From: Agrobacterium genomosp. 13 str. CFBP 6927
GTDB lineage: Bacteria; Pseudomonadota; Alphaproteobacteria; Rhizobiales; Rhizobiaceae
DNA: 64,000 nt
Direction: 5' to 3'
Assembly (NCBI GenBank): GCA_900012615.1
Contig: LT009757.1
Coordinates: 1,767,851 to 1,831,850 of the forward strand
The translations under genes were made by a program, and so were the position numbers. Positions 26,988 to 35,017 of the stretch are shown here, piece after piece (positions within the stretch are counted from its first letter, which is position 1; the number at the start of each line of letters is the position of its first letter). A model generated the notes under the pieces. That model had not been told where the DNA came from, searched no databases, and saw nothing but the letters and a program-made list of their open reading frames with translations.

Positions 26988-28598
26988 ATGGCTTCCTACC
27001 TTGTTGGCGTCGATGTCGGGACAGGCTCGGCGCGGGCCGGTGTCTTCGATGTCGCAGGTAAGCTTCTCGCTACCGCCAAGCGCCCGATCAGCATGCACCG
27101 CGAGGATGGCGGCATTGCCGAACAATCGAGCGGTGAGGTGTGGCAGGCGGTTTGCGACAGCGTGCGCGAAAGCGTTTCGCGCGCCGGTATCGATCCGGCC
27201 GAAGTTGCCGGCATCGGTTTCGACGCGACCTGCTCGCTCGTTGTTCGCGGGCCTGATGATGAGACCCTGCCGGTCGGCGCTGCGGATCATCCCGAACGCG
27301 ATATCATCGTCTGGATGGATCACCGCGCCGTCGAACAGGCGGAGCGCATCAATGCTGGAGAGCATGCTGTCCTGAAATATGTTGGCGGCCGCATCTCTCC
27401 CGAAATGCAGACGCCGAAGCTTCTGTGGCTTCGTGAAAACCGGCCGGATGTCTATGCCCGTGCCGAGCACTTCTTCGACCTGACGGATTTTCTGACATGG
27501 AAGGCTTCCGGCGCGCTCGATCGTTCCGCCTGCACGGTAACCTGCAAATGGACCTATCTTGCCCATGAAAACCGCTGGGATGCGGAGTATTTCACCCGAA
27601 TCGGGCTTGGCGATCTCGCCGAGCAGGGCTTCCGTCGCATCGGTGAAAGTGTCGTCTATCCCGGTACGGCGCTGGGTAATGGCCTGACCGAAGATGCGGC
27701 AAAAGCGATGGGGCTGGTTGCCGGAACCGCCGTTGCCGCAGGCTTGATCGACGCTCATGCAGGCGGCGTCGGAACCGTGGCTGCGGGCGGTGATGCTTCG
27801 CGATGCCTCGGTTATGTCTTCGGCACCTCGTCCTGCACCATGACGACCACCGCCGAACCCGCCTTTGTACCGGGTGTCTGGGGGCCCTATTATTCCGCCA
27901 TGGTTCCCGGCGCCTGGTTGAATGAGGGCGGCCAGTCTGCCGCCGGTGCGGCCATCGATTATCTGGTGCAGTTGCACCCGGCCTTTGCCGAGGCGAAGGC
28001 GCTTGCTGAAAAGGAAGGCAAAGCCTTGCCGGTTTGGCTTGCCGACCGCGCGCTCAGCCTTGCCGCATCTGCTTCCGCCGCAGCTGAAGTCGCCGAAGAT
28101 TTTCATGTGGTGCCGGAGTTTCTCGGTAACCGTGCGCCCTTTGCCGATCCCCATGCCCGCGCGGTCATTGCCGGTTATGGTATGGAGACCGGAGTGGATT
28201 CGCTCGTCGCGCTTTATGTGGCGGGCCTTCTCGGCCTCGGTTACGGGCTTCGCCAGATCATCGAAACGCAGGCCCGCAACGGCGCGCCGGTGGAAACCAT
28301 CAGTGTCAGCGGCGGGGCCGGCGCTCATCCGCTTGCCCGGCAGTTGCTGGCCGATGCGACTAGCCTCCCGGTCGAACTCACCGAATGCGAAGAGCCGGTG
28401 CTTCTCGGATCTGCGATGCTTGGGGCCGTTGCCGCCGGAACCTATCCGGACCTGATGGCGGCGATGCCCGCCATGTCGCGCATTGCCAAATGTGCTTTAC
28501 CCGATCCTGCTTTTCAAAAGGTTCATCAGTCGCGGTACGACGCGTTTCTGGCGCTTCAGAATGCGGCGCGGGCCATTCGCTCCGCCAGCCATTCCTGA
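26988..28598 (+). CDS. FGGY-family pentulose kinase, probably D-ribulokinase
   Basis: Sugar kinase of 536 aa, the length of ribulokinase-type FGGY proteins. The N-terminal phosphate motif GVDVGTGSARAGVFD is at about 6-20. The catalytic Asp lies in the region IVWMDHRA near 105-112, and the C-terminal FGGY ATP fold has SVSGGAGAHPLARQLLAD near 440-457. It would phosphorylate D-ribulose to D-ribulose 5-phosphate, the direct continuation of ribitol 2-dehydrogenase encoded upstream. Substrate choice between D-ribulose and another pentulose rests on context. Ribosome site TCCGAGGAGT precedes the ATG. Confidence 0.87.
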   Translation: MASYLVGVDVGTGSARAGVFDVAGKLLATAKRPISMHREDGGIAEQSSGEVWQAVCDSVRESVSRAGIDPAEVAGIGFDATCSLVVRGPDDETLPVGAADHPERDIIVWMDHRAVEQAERINAGEHAVLKYVGGRISPEMQTPKLLWLRENRPDVYARAEHFFDLTDFLTWKASGALDRSACTVTCKWTYLAHENRWDAEYFTRIGLGDLAEQGFRRIGESVVYPGTALGNGLTEDAAKAMGLVAGTAVAAGLIDAHAGGVGTVAAGGDASRCLGYVFGTSSCTMTTTAEPAFVPGVWGPYYSAMVPGAWLNEGGQSAAGAAIDYLVQLHPAFAEAKALAEKEGKALPVWLADRALSLAASASAAAEVAEDFHVVPEFLGNRAPFADPHARAVIAGYGMETGVDSLVALYVAGLLGLGYGLRQIIETQARNGAPVETISVSGGAGAHPLARQLLADATSLPVELTECEEPVLLGSAMLGAVAAGTYPDLMAAMPAMSRIAKCALPDPAFQKVHQSRYDAFLALQNAARAIRSASHS

Positions 28599-28655
28599 AA
28601 CGCGTCACAAGCTTAGATCATCCGGCCTTATCGGCCGCAAAATAACGAGGATTCC

Positions 28656-29381
28656 ATGCAGTTTTCCGGAAAATCCGTCATCATCACCGGCGCAGGAAAG
28701 GGTATCGGCCGCGCCTGCGCTCTCCTGATGGCCGCGCGCGGCGCGGAAGTCGTGGCGATCAGCCGCACGCAGTCCGATCTCGACAGCCTGAAAAGCGAAA
28801 TCGGCGGCCGTTCGATCCGCGTCGATCTCGCCGATGTGGCGGCAACGCGGGCGGCCATGATCGAGGCGGGGCCTTGCGATTTCCTGATCAACAGCGCCGG
28901 TATCAACGTGCTCGAAAGCGTGCTCGATATGAGCGACGAAGGTTATGAGGCCGTGCTTGGCATCAATCTGCGCGCCGCTCTCGTCACCTGCCAGGAATTT
29001 GCCCGTGCCCGCGTTGCGAAGGGCGGCGGCGGTGCGATCGTCAACATCACCTCGATTGCCGGTCACCGCGGTTTTCAGGATCACCTCTGCTATGCGGCGT
29101 CGAAGGCCGGACTTGAAGGTGCAACGCGGGTTCTCGCCAAGGAACTCGGTCCGCATGGCATTCGTGTCAACGCTGTCGCGCCAACCATCACGCTGACGGA
29201 ACTGGCTGCGGAAGCATGGAACGATCCGACCAAGAGCGAACCGATGATGGTTCGCCATCCCTTGAAGCGCTTTGCCGAGGCCGAAGATGTGGCGCAAAGT
29301 ATTGCGCTGCTTCTGTCGGATGATAGCAGCATGATTTCCGGTGCCGTACTGCCCATCGACGGCGGTTTCCTTGCCGTCTGA
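28656..29381 (+). CDS. Short-chain dehydrogenase resembling L-xylulose reductase (DCXR-like)
   Basis: SDR of 241 aa. The cofactor motif TGAGKGIGRA is at 11-20, and the catalytic residues are S133, Y146 and K150. The string SRTQSDLDSL (36-45), ending with PTITLTELAAEAWNDPTKSE and GAVLPIDGGFLAV, closely parallels the dicarbonyl/L-xylulose reductase family, in which R37 next to the cofactor favours NADP. It would interconvert L-xylulose and xylitol (or a related pair), linking to the xylitol-type dehydrogenase at the start of the island. It is the last gene of the ribitol operon. Confidence 0.82.
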   Translation: MQFSGKSVIITGAGKGIGRACALLMAARGAEVVAISRTQSDLDSLKSEIGGRSIRVDLADVAATRAAMIEAGPCDFLINSAGINVLESVLDMSDEGYEAVLGINLRAALVTCQEFARARVAKGGGGAIVNITSIAGHRGFQDHLCYAASKAGLEGATRVLAKELGPHGIRVNAVAPTITLTELAAEAWNDPTKSEPMMVRHPLKRFAEAEDVAQSIALLLSDDSSMISGAVLPIDGGFLAV

Positions 29382-29481
29382 AACGGCCGCGTCTCGCAAA
29401 TTTTGCGAATAAAATCCGAAAACTCTCCCCCTAAATCTTCGGTACAAGGCCGAACGGGGGAGAGGCTTGTCGTTATTCTTC

Positions 29482-29505
29482 GCCCGGCTGTTTGCCGGGC
29501 TTTTC
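29482..29505 (+). terminator. Rho-independent terminator after the pentitol operon
   Basis: Perfect 7-bp GC arms GCCCGGC and GCCGGGC around TGTTT, followed by TTTTCC. It sits 100 bases after the last pentitol gene and just before the convergent PRC-barrel gene. Confidence 0.8.
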
Positions 29506-29512
29506 CTGAAGA

Positions 29513-29809
29513 CTAGTGGCGGTGCTCAGGCATGTCCTTGAGCTGGTCCTTGGTCCATGAGGTGACCGCGTGGACATCACCATCCTCGTCCCGCATGAAA
29601 TCGAGATCGCTTAGAGGTACTGCGACGGGCTTTGCGCCGATACCGAGAAAGCCACCGACATCAATGATCGCGGTGCTGCCAGCGCCGACGCCGTGGACAT
29701 GATCGACCTTGCCGACCTTGTGGTTATCCGCGCCATAAACAGTTGCGCCTTCCAGAACGGACGAAACCAGTTCGGTTTTGACGAGGCGTACATGATTGGT
29801 GTGATCCAC
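29513..29809 (-). CDS. PRC-barrel domain protein
   Basis: Small soluble protein of 98 aa starting at a GTG with a GCAGGAGAAAG ribosome site. The segment GATVYGADNHKVGKVDHVHG (about 21-40) and the later VAVPLSDLDFM (about 63-73) match the PRC-barrel/DUF2171 fold that is common in rhizobial stress-associated proteins. The N-terminal HTNHVRLVKTELV is also typical. It is convergent with the pentitol operon and divergent from the phosphatase operon. Its role is unknown; family members bind RNA-processing or photosynthetic partners. Confidence 0.78.
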   Translation of the reverse strand: MDHTNHVRLVKTELVSSVLEGATVYGADNHKVGKVDHVHGVGAGSTAIIDVGGFLGIGAKPVAVPLSDLDFMRDEDGDVHAVTSWTKDQLKDMPEHRH

Positions 29810-29995
29810 TTTTCTTTCTCCTGCTTGGGGTTACAGGACAGGAACTCGTGCATGGCGAAACCGTTCCATCCGCATCGTTCCAAAATGGCATAAGCACCGT
29901 CAATCCGGTGTCACCAAACCGGAATAACGTCTCGAAGCGATATTATCGGTTGGGCTTGTTTCGATTGGGCCAATTCCCTCAAAAATCATGCTTGA

Positions 29996-30038
29996 AAAGA
30001 TTGAACACGCGTGCAATATGAACGCGTGTTCAATCTTT
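29996..30038 (+). promoter_or_regulatory. Perfect 17-bp inverted repeat upstream of the phosphatase operon (operator candidate)
   Basis: Arms AAAGATTGAACACGCGT (29996-30012) and ACGCGTGTTCAATCTTT (30022-30038) are exact complements around a 9-base centre (GCAATATGA). The repeat ends 19 bases before the ATG of the first phosphatase gene. Length and symmetry suggest a dimeric regulator site; a TTGAAA element at 29992-29997 could be the -35 of an overlapped promoter. There is no T-run, and it lies ahead of a gene rather than after one, so a terminator is less likely. Confidence 0.7.
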
Positions 30039-30057
30039 CTAGAGATGGTTATTTCGC

Positions 30058-30897
30058 ATGGACCTGATGCCCTATCCGGATACGTTGGCAGCCCGTGCCG
30101 AACTGTGCCGCAGCATTATTCTTTCCGCAGGCGAACTGGTGCTGAAAGGCTTTGAGGGTGAGGCGACGCGCAGCTTCTCGATGAAGGGTCCGCAGGACTT
30201 TCTGACGGTGACGGATGCGGCCTCCGAAGCGCATATTCGCGGTGCGATCTCGGCCTGTTTTCCCAACGACAGTTTTTTTGGCGAGGAGGGCGGCGGTGTA
30301 ATCGGCGACCGTGTGTGGGTCGTCGATCCCGTGGACGGCACGGCGAACTTCGCCCGTGGCATACCGCATTTCTGCATTTCCATTGCCTATGTTGAAAATG
30401 GGCGAACCGAAATCGGCGCGATCTACAATCCCGCGCTCAACGAGCTTTATTTCGCCCGCCGCGGCGAAGGGGCGACACGCAACGGGCAGCCGATCCGGGT
30501 TGCGGAAACGCAACGTTTCGATGCGGCCTCAATCGAAATGGGCTGGTCGACCCGTATAGCCAATGCCACCTATCTCGATGTCGTCAAGAACCTGCTCGAT
30601 ATGGGCACCAATGTGCGCCGTGCCGGTTCCGGCGCGCTGGCGCTTGCCTATGTGGCCGATGGCCGTTCCGATGCCTATCTCGAATTGCATATGAATTCAT
30701 GGGATTGTCTTGCGGGACTGTTACTCGTCAGCGAAGCTGGCGGCGATGTCTGCCCTTTCCTGGAGATTGGTAGTCTTGAAGATGGTGGGCCGGTGCTGGC
30801 CGCAGCTGGCGGCGTTGCGAGTGGCGTCAGCCAGGCATCGAAGATACCATTGGCAGAGCGGCAGCCTTCGGATCGGCAGCAGGCCCTATCGGCCTGA
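30058..30897 (+). CDS. Inositol monophosphatase-family phosphatase (first copy)
   Basis: Mg-dependent phosphomonoesterase of 279 aa. Metal ligands are visible in GEEGG (75-79), DPVDGTANFARG (90-101) and WDCLAGLL near residue 214. There is no signal peptide, so it acts in the cytoplasm. The family hydrolyses inositol 1-phosphate, fructose 1,6-bisphosphate, histidinol phosphate and similar esters. It starts an operon with a Cys-phosphatase, a metallophosphoesterase and a Na/Pi transporter. A second copy of the same phosphatase pair occurs 13 kb away at the end of the importer operon, so both copies probably serve one pathway. Confidence 0.88.
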   Translation: MDLMPYPDTLAARAELCRSIILSAGELVLKGFEGEATRSFSMKGPQDFLTVTDAASEAHIRGAISACFPNDSFFGEEGGGVIGDRVWVVDPVDGTANFARGIPHFCISIAYVENGRTEIGAIYNPALNELYFARRGEGATRNGQPIRVAETQRFDAASIEMGWSTRIANATYLDVVKNLLDMGTNVRRAGSGALALAYVADGRSDAYLELHMNSWDCLAGLLLVSEAGGDVCPFLEIGSLEDGGPVLAAAGGVASGVSQASKIPLAERQPSDRQQALSA

Positions 30898-30950
30898 ATT
30901 TAGACGGGCACCCGTCCGTGAAGGGTGCTTGGTGTATGTGGAGGAATGAC

Positions 30951-31559
30951 ATGGATGGACCCGTTTATGCCCGGCCTGCGATCAGCCTGATTGCGGAAGG
31001 GCTCGGCCCGCATAACGCTGCGCTTTATATCGGCGGCAGCGATGGTGCGAGCGATCTCGGGCTCCTGGGCCGGCACGGCATTACCATCGTCGTTAATTGC
31101 GCCGTCAATCTGGATATCAATGTCGTGCAGGCGACGGCGGAAGAGGGCGACAGGTGTGCCGTGGGTTATGGCGATATCCGCTACTACAAGCTCGGTCTCA
31201 TCGATGGCGAAGGCAGCCCCGACACCATGATGCTGGGGGCCTACTACATCCTCGACGGTGCGCTTCGCCAGACCATGCCGAAGCGGGAAACCTATCCCTT
31301 CCCCGATGGTGGCAATGTGCTCGTCAATTGCCGCAGCGGCCGCAGCCGGTCCGTATCATTGGTCGCGCTCTTCCTGCACAAGCAGCAGCCGCATCTCTAT
31401 CCCACACTTGACGATGCACTGGCCGTGATCCGCACGAAGCGGGAATTGCGCCCGGATGAATGGTTCGAGACGCCGAAACCGATGCTCTATGCCGCAGCCC
31501 GCCGTGCTTCCGACTGGATTGACATGGTTGAGGGCAGAAAGACTGTTCAATCATGCTGA
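30951..31559 (+). CDS. Dual-specificity/tyrosine phosphatase-like Cys phosphatase (first copy)
   Basis: Cytoplasmic protein of 202 aa with a Cys-x5-Arg phosphate loop: C127 in NCRSGRSRS. The residue before the cysteine is Asn, not the usual His. The acidic loop IDGEGSPDT near residues 83-91 could supply the general acid. An IYIGG-type DUSP start (ALYIGGSDGASDLGLL) and the conserved VVNCAVNLD strand follow family order. The ATG at 30951 has a GTGGAGGAATGAC site; the longer frame from 30918 lacks one. The target could be a small phosphate ester rather than a protein. Its end overlaps the metallophosphoesterase start by 7 bases. Confidence 0.82.
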   Translation: MDGPVYARPAISLIAEGLGPHNAALYIGGSDGASDLGLLGRHGITIVVNCAVNLDINVVQATAEEGDRCAVGYGDIRYYKLGLIDGEGSPDTMMLGAYYILDGALRQTMPKRETYPFPDGGNVLVNCRSGRSRSVSLVALFLHKQQPHLYPTLDDALAVIRTKRELRPDEWFETPKPMLYAAARRASDWIDMVEGRKTVQSC

Positions 31560-33235
31560 AACGCACGCTTCCCTCCGTCGCCGTCATTGCCGATGCCCAT
31601 TTTCATGACACGGCGGCCGATTTCGGTTTCCCCGGCATAGAGATCGGTGGTGAGCGCATCACCATGCGCAGCTGGTCGGATACACGCGAATCCACCCGGG
31701 TTTTCAACGAAAGCGCCGATGCGTTGCATGCCGCGCTCGAAGAGGTGCGGCGGCGCGGCATTCGCCACGTGGTGCTGCTTGGCGACTATACCGACGACGG
31801 CCAGCGGGCGACCTCCGAGACGCTGAAGGGTATTCTGAAGCACCATCGCGATGCCCATGGCACCGCCTTTTATGCATTGCCCGGAAATCACGATATTTTC
31901 GGCCCGCGTGGCCGGCACCATACCAAGGAGTTCCTGACGGAGAACGGCAAATGCCTTTCCGTTTCGAGCGATGCGCGGCGGGCCGGCGAACGGGTCGTGA
32001 TCAGCGACCGGATGTATTGCGAGGGTTATCCTGCGGGCCTGGAGCCAATGGCGGCCTTCGGTTATTTCCGCCGGCCGGACTACCTGCACTGGGAAACACC
32101 GTTCGGGCTTTCCGATGCGGCGGAAGACCGGCTCTACGAGGTGCGCTCGCCCGATGGCCGCAATGTCTACCAGCTGATGGACGCTTCCTATCTGGTGGAG
32201 CCGGAACCCGGCCTCTGGCTGCTGATGATCGACGCCAATATTTTCGAACCGCTCGACGGCGTTTTCGAGAGGGGTGAAGAAGCAGCCTTCACCGACAGCA
32301 CCTCCGGCGGCTGGAATGCGCTCTTGCGCAGCAAACCCTTCATCATCGACTGGATTGCCGATGTGCGTGAGAGGGCGGAGGCGCTCGGCAAGACCTTGCT
32401 CGGTTTCTCCCATTATCCGGCGCTCGATCCCTTCGATGGCGCAAGCGGTGCCGAAAGCGCGCTGTTCGGCGAAACCAATGTCGTCCGCCGCACACCCCGC
32501 AAAGCAGTTGAGGATGCGCTGATCAAGGCCGGGCTTAAACTTCATTTCAGCGGGCATCTGCATGTGGAAGGCGTGACCCGGCGCGGGGAGGGCGAAACCT
32601 CGCTCACCAATATCGCCGTGCCGTCCCTGGTCGCCTTTCCGCCCGCCTTCAAGATTGTGCATCCTTCGCAGCACGAAGTTTCCGTCGAAACGGTGGAAAT
32701 GGCCGCCCTGCCGATCAACGATCGCATTTGCCGGGGTTATGCGCAGGAAACCGCACTTGCGGGCGAGGACGACGACCCGGCGTTTGCGGCGGGAAATTAC
32801 GGTGATTTCCTGCTTGGCCATAAACGCGCGCTGATCAGGCATCGTTATTTCACAAAGGAGTGGCCAGCCGGGATCGTGGCGGCGATTGCGGATAAAACCG
32901 TATCGGAGGTTATCGACCTGCTGGGAGAGCAGAATATTGCCCCGCATGATGCCGTCCTGTCCTCCGGGCTGCCGATGTTCGAGCTGATTGCCGACTGGTA
33001 TTGCCTGCGTCAGGGCGCGGGCCTGGCGCTTGCGCATATCGAGCCTCAACGGCTTTCCCTTTACCGGGCGCTGGCGGCACATCTTGGCCGCGAGCCCGAT
33101 CATCACGACGGTTCGGTTAAGAGTTTCATCGAAATCTTCTTCGGCGCCCTCGGGCTGTTTCTAGAGCGTGCCGAAGGCGGTTCGCAGCATCTGGAACTGC
33201 GTCTCACACCGCAACGCCAATCCATTGCGGTGTGA
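31553..33235 (+). CDS. Calcineurin-like metallophosphoesterase with long C-terminal extension
   Basis: Cytoplasmic phosphoesterase of 560 aa. The dinuclear metal motifs are in order: DAHFHD (14-19), GDYTDDG (77-83), GNHD (111-114), FSHYP near 284 and SGHLH near 332. The core therefore ends near residue 350, and about 200 residues of unrecognised C-terminus follow, far longer than simple phosphodiesterases. No signal peptide or membrane helix is seen. It is translationally coupled to the Cys-phosphatase. In this setting it could open a phosphodiester or remove a phosphate from an imported compound. Confidence 0.85.
   Translation: MLKRTLPSVAVIADAHFHDTAADFGFPGIEIGGERITMRSWSDTRESTRVFNESADALHAALEEVRRRGIRHVVLLGDYTDDGQRATSETLKGILKHHRDAHGTAFYALPGNHDIFGPRGRHHTKEFLTENGKCLSVSSDARRAGERVVISDRMYCEGYPAGLEPMAAFGYFRRPDYLHWETPFGLSDAAEDRLYEVRSPDGRNVYQLMDASYLVEPEPGLWLLMIDANIFEPLDGVFERGEEAAFTDSTSGGWNALLRSKPFIIDWIADVRERAEALGKTLLGFSHYPALDPFDGASGAESALFGETNVVRRTPRKAVEDALIKAGLKLHFSGHLHVEGVTRRGEGETSLTNIAVPSLVAFPPAFKIVHPSQHEVSVETVEMAALPINDRICRGYAQETALAGEDDDPAFAAGNYGDFLLGHKRALIRHRYFTKEWPAGIVAAIADKTVSEVIDLLGEQNIAPHDAVLSSGLPMFELIADWYCLRQGAGLALAHIEPQRLSLYRALAAHLGREPDHHDGSVKSFIEIFFGALGLFLERAEGGSQHLELRLTPQRQSIAV
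33206..33233 (+). repeat. Inverted repeat overlapping the end of the metallophosphoesterase gene
   Basis: Perfect 9-bp arms ACACCGCAA (33206-33214) and TTGCGGTGT (33225-33233). A T6 run follows only after a further 11 bases, so a weak terminator or processing site is possible but not convincing. Confidence 0.35.
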
Positions 33236-33332
33236 TACGAAGATTTTTTCGCCGCAATCGGCGATGTGAAAGGGGCATCTCAGCGGCCCCTCCGGGAAGA
33301 GTGGCGGCAGGCAGGACAGGCGAGGTGATCTA

Positions 33333-34976
33333 GTGGAATCGGTCGTTGTCAGCATCAATCTGTTCGGTGCGGTGGCCCTGCTGCTTTTTGGCCTTGGGCA
33401 GATCAAGGACGGGATGTCCCGTGCTTTCGGTGCCAGGCTTCGCATCGGGCTGGCGGCCGGTACCCGCGGCGGTTTTCGCTCCTTCATTGCTGGTCTCGTG
33501 GCGACGATCGCCCTGCAGAGTTCGACTGCCACGGCGCTGATGGTCGCCTCCTTCGTCGAAAAAGACCTCATCGCACCGGCGATGGCGCAGATCGTGCTGC
33601 TCGGCGCCAATGTCGGCACCGCGACGACGGCGTGGATTGTCGCGCTCGGGCTTGGCTGGTTGTCGCCGATGCTGATCCTTGCCGGCGTCATTTTGCTGCG
33701 CGGAAAATCGGTGCAGCGACAGGGTGCGGGTGCGGCCCTTGCCGGCGTCGGTCTGATGCTGCTTTCCCTGCATCTTCTCTCGGCGGCCACGGATCCCATC
33801 CGGCAGTCGCAATCGCTTAACCTCTTCATTTCCATGCTTGGCAATGCCTGGCCGGTTGCACTGATCTTTTCGGCGGTACTGGCCGTGCTGGCATCCTCCA
33901 GCCTCGCCATCGTCGTTCTCATCCTGTCGCTTGCGGCAAGCGGCGGCATCGAAACGAGCCTCGTCATCGTGCTGGTGCTCGGCGCCAATCTCGGCGGCGC
34001 GGTTCCGCCGGTGCTGGCAACGCTGAAGGCGCCGGTTGCGGCGCGCCGGGTGGCGCTCGGCAACCTCATCGTCCGCACGACCGGCTGTGTCGCAGCCCTG
34101 CCGCTTGCGGGATATGGCGCGGCACTGCTCGACATGTCGCCTTTCTCGCACGCCAATCTTGCTGTTGATGCGCATCTCATCTTCAACCTCACGGTTGCCG
34201 TCATCGCATGGCCGCTATCGCCCCTGCTGCTGCGGGTGACGACCGCGCTGCTGCCGGAAAAAGAGGGAGCCGAAAGCAGCCGCAGCTATCTCGACACGCA
34301 CGATCTGAACCAGCCGGTTGCGGCGCTTGCCGGGGCGAGCCGCGAAGTGATGCTGGTCGGTGACCTGATCGAGCGCATGCTGCGTCAGGCGAGCGACGCC
34401 ATGCGCGACGGCGATCTTTCGAAACTCAATGATATCAGCGCGCTGGAAGGTCGGGTCGATCGTATCCAGCACGCCATCAAGGTCTATGTCCTCAAGGTTG
34501 GCCGGGATGGACTGTGCCAGAAGGACCAGCGGCGCGCGATGGATATCGTCGAATATGCCATCAATCTGGAGCATATCGGCGACATCATCGAGAAGGGCAT
34601 CCGCCCGGAAATCGCCAAGAAGATCGACCTCGGTCTTAGCTTCTCCGATGACGGCAAAAGCGAACTGGAGCGTCTTTTCTCCATCACGCTCGACAATATC
34701 CGCATGGCGCAATCGGTTTTCGCAACCCGCAATGCCGATCTTGCCCGCCGGCTGGTGGAGGTGAAGGAAGATGTGCGGCGGCTGGAAAAGCAGTCATCGG
34801 ACCGTCATCTCCAGCGTCTGCGCGATGGCCGGGCCGACAGCATCCAGACAAGCTCCGTGCATCTCGACATGCTGCGCGATCTGAAACGCATCAACGCCCA
34901 TATCGCCGCCGTCGCCCATCCAATTCTCGATGAAAGCGGTCTTCTGATCGAAAGCCGGATCAAGCAGGCGGGTTAG
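33333..34976 (+). CDS. Na/Pi cotransporter family protein with C-terminal PhoU-like domain
   Basis: Membrane protein of 547 aa starting at a GTG. Two inverted Na/Pi repeats carry the QSSTATALM-type motif (IALQSSTATALMVASF near 58-73) and a second, altered copy (VLASSSLAIVVLIL near 187-200). About eight helices span residues 1-300. A helical, charged PhoU-like domain follows (about 335-535, LIERMLRQASDAM and HIGDIIEKGIRPE). Bacterial members such as E. coli YjbB act mainly as phosphate exporters. Beside three phosphatases, removal of liberated phosphate is a sensible role; this is inferred. Confidence 0.88.
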   Translation: MESVVVSINLFGAVALLLFGLGQIKDGMSRAFGARLRIGLAAGTRGGFRSFIAGLVATIALQSSTATALMVASFVEKDLIAPAMAQIVLLGANVGTATTAWIVALGLGWLSPMLILAGVILLRGKSVQRQGAGAALAGVGLMLLSLHLLSAATDPIRQSQSLNLFISMLGNAWPVALIFSAVLAVLASSSLAIVVLILSLAASGGIETSLVIVLVLGANLGGAVPPVLATLKAPVAARRVALGNLIVRTTGCVAALPLAGYGAALLDMSPFSHANLAVDAHLIFNLTVAVIAWPLSPLLLRVTTALLPEKEGAESSRSYLDTHDLNQPVAALAGASREVMLVGDLIERMLRQASDAMRDGDLSKLNDISALEGRVDRIQHAIKVYVLKVGRDGLCQKDQRRAMDIVEYAINLEHIGDIIEKGIRPEIAKKIDLGLSFSDDGKSELERLFSITLDNIRMAQSVFATRNADLARRLVEVKEDVRRLEKQSSDRHLQRLRDGRADSIQTSSVHLDMLRDLKRINAHIAAVAHPILDESGLLIESRIKQAG

Positions 34977-35017
34977 AGCAAAATCGCGCAGCAATTTTAT
35001 GCCCTGTGTGCATCTGT

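Noticed and set aside
26235-28328. Very long minus-strand frame of 697 codons opposite the ribitol dehydrogenase and kinase genes
   Set aside because: It is an antisense shadow: its translation is Arg/His/Gly-rich without domains, while the plus-strand proteins have intact catalytic motifs.
31547-33106. Long minus-strand frame of 519 codons opposite the metallophosphoesterase
   Set aside because: Antisense shadow of a high-GC gene; no family motifs and no ribosome site.
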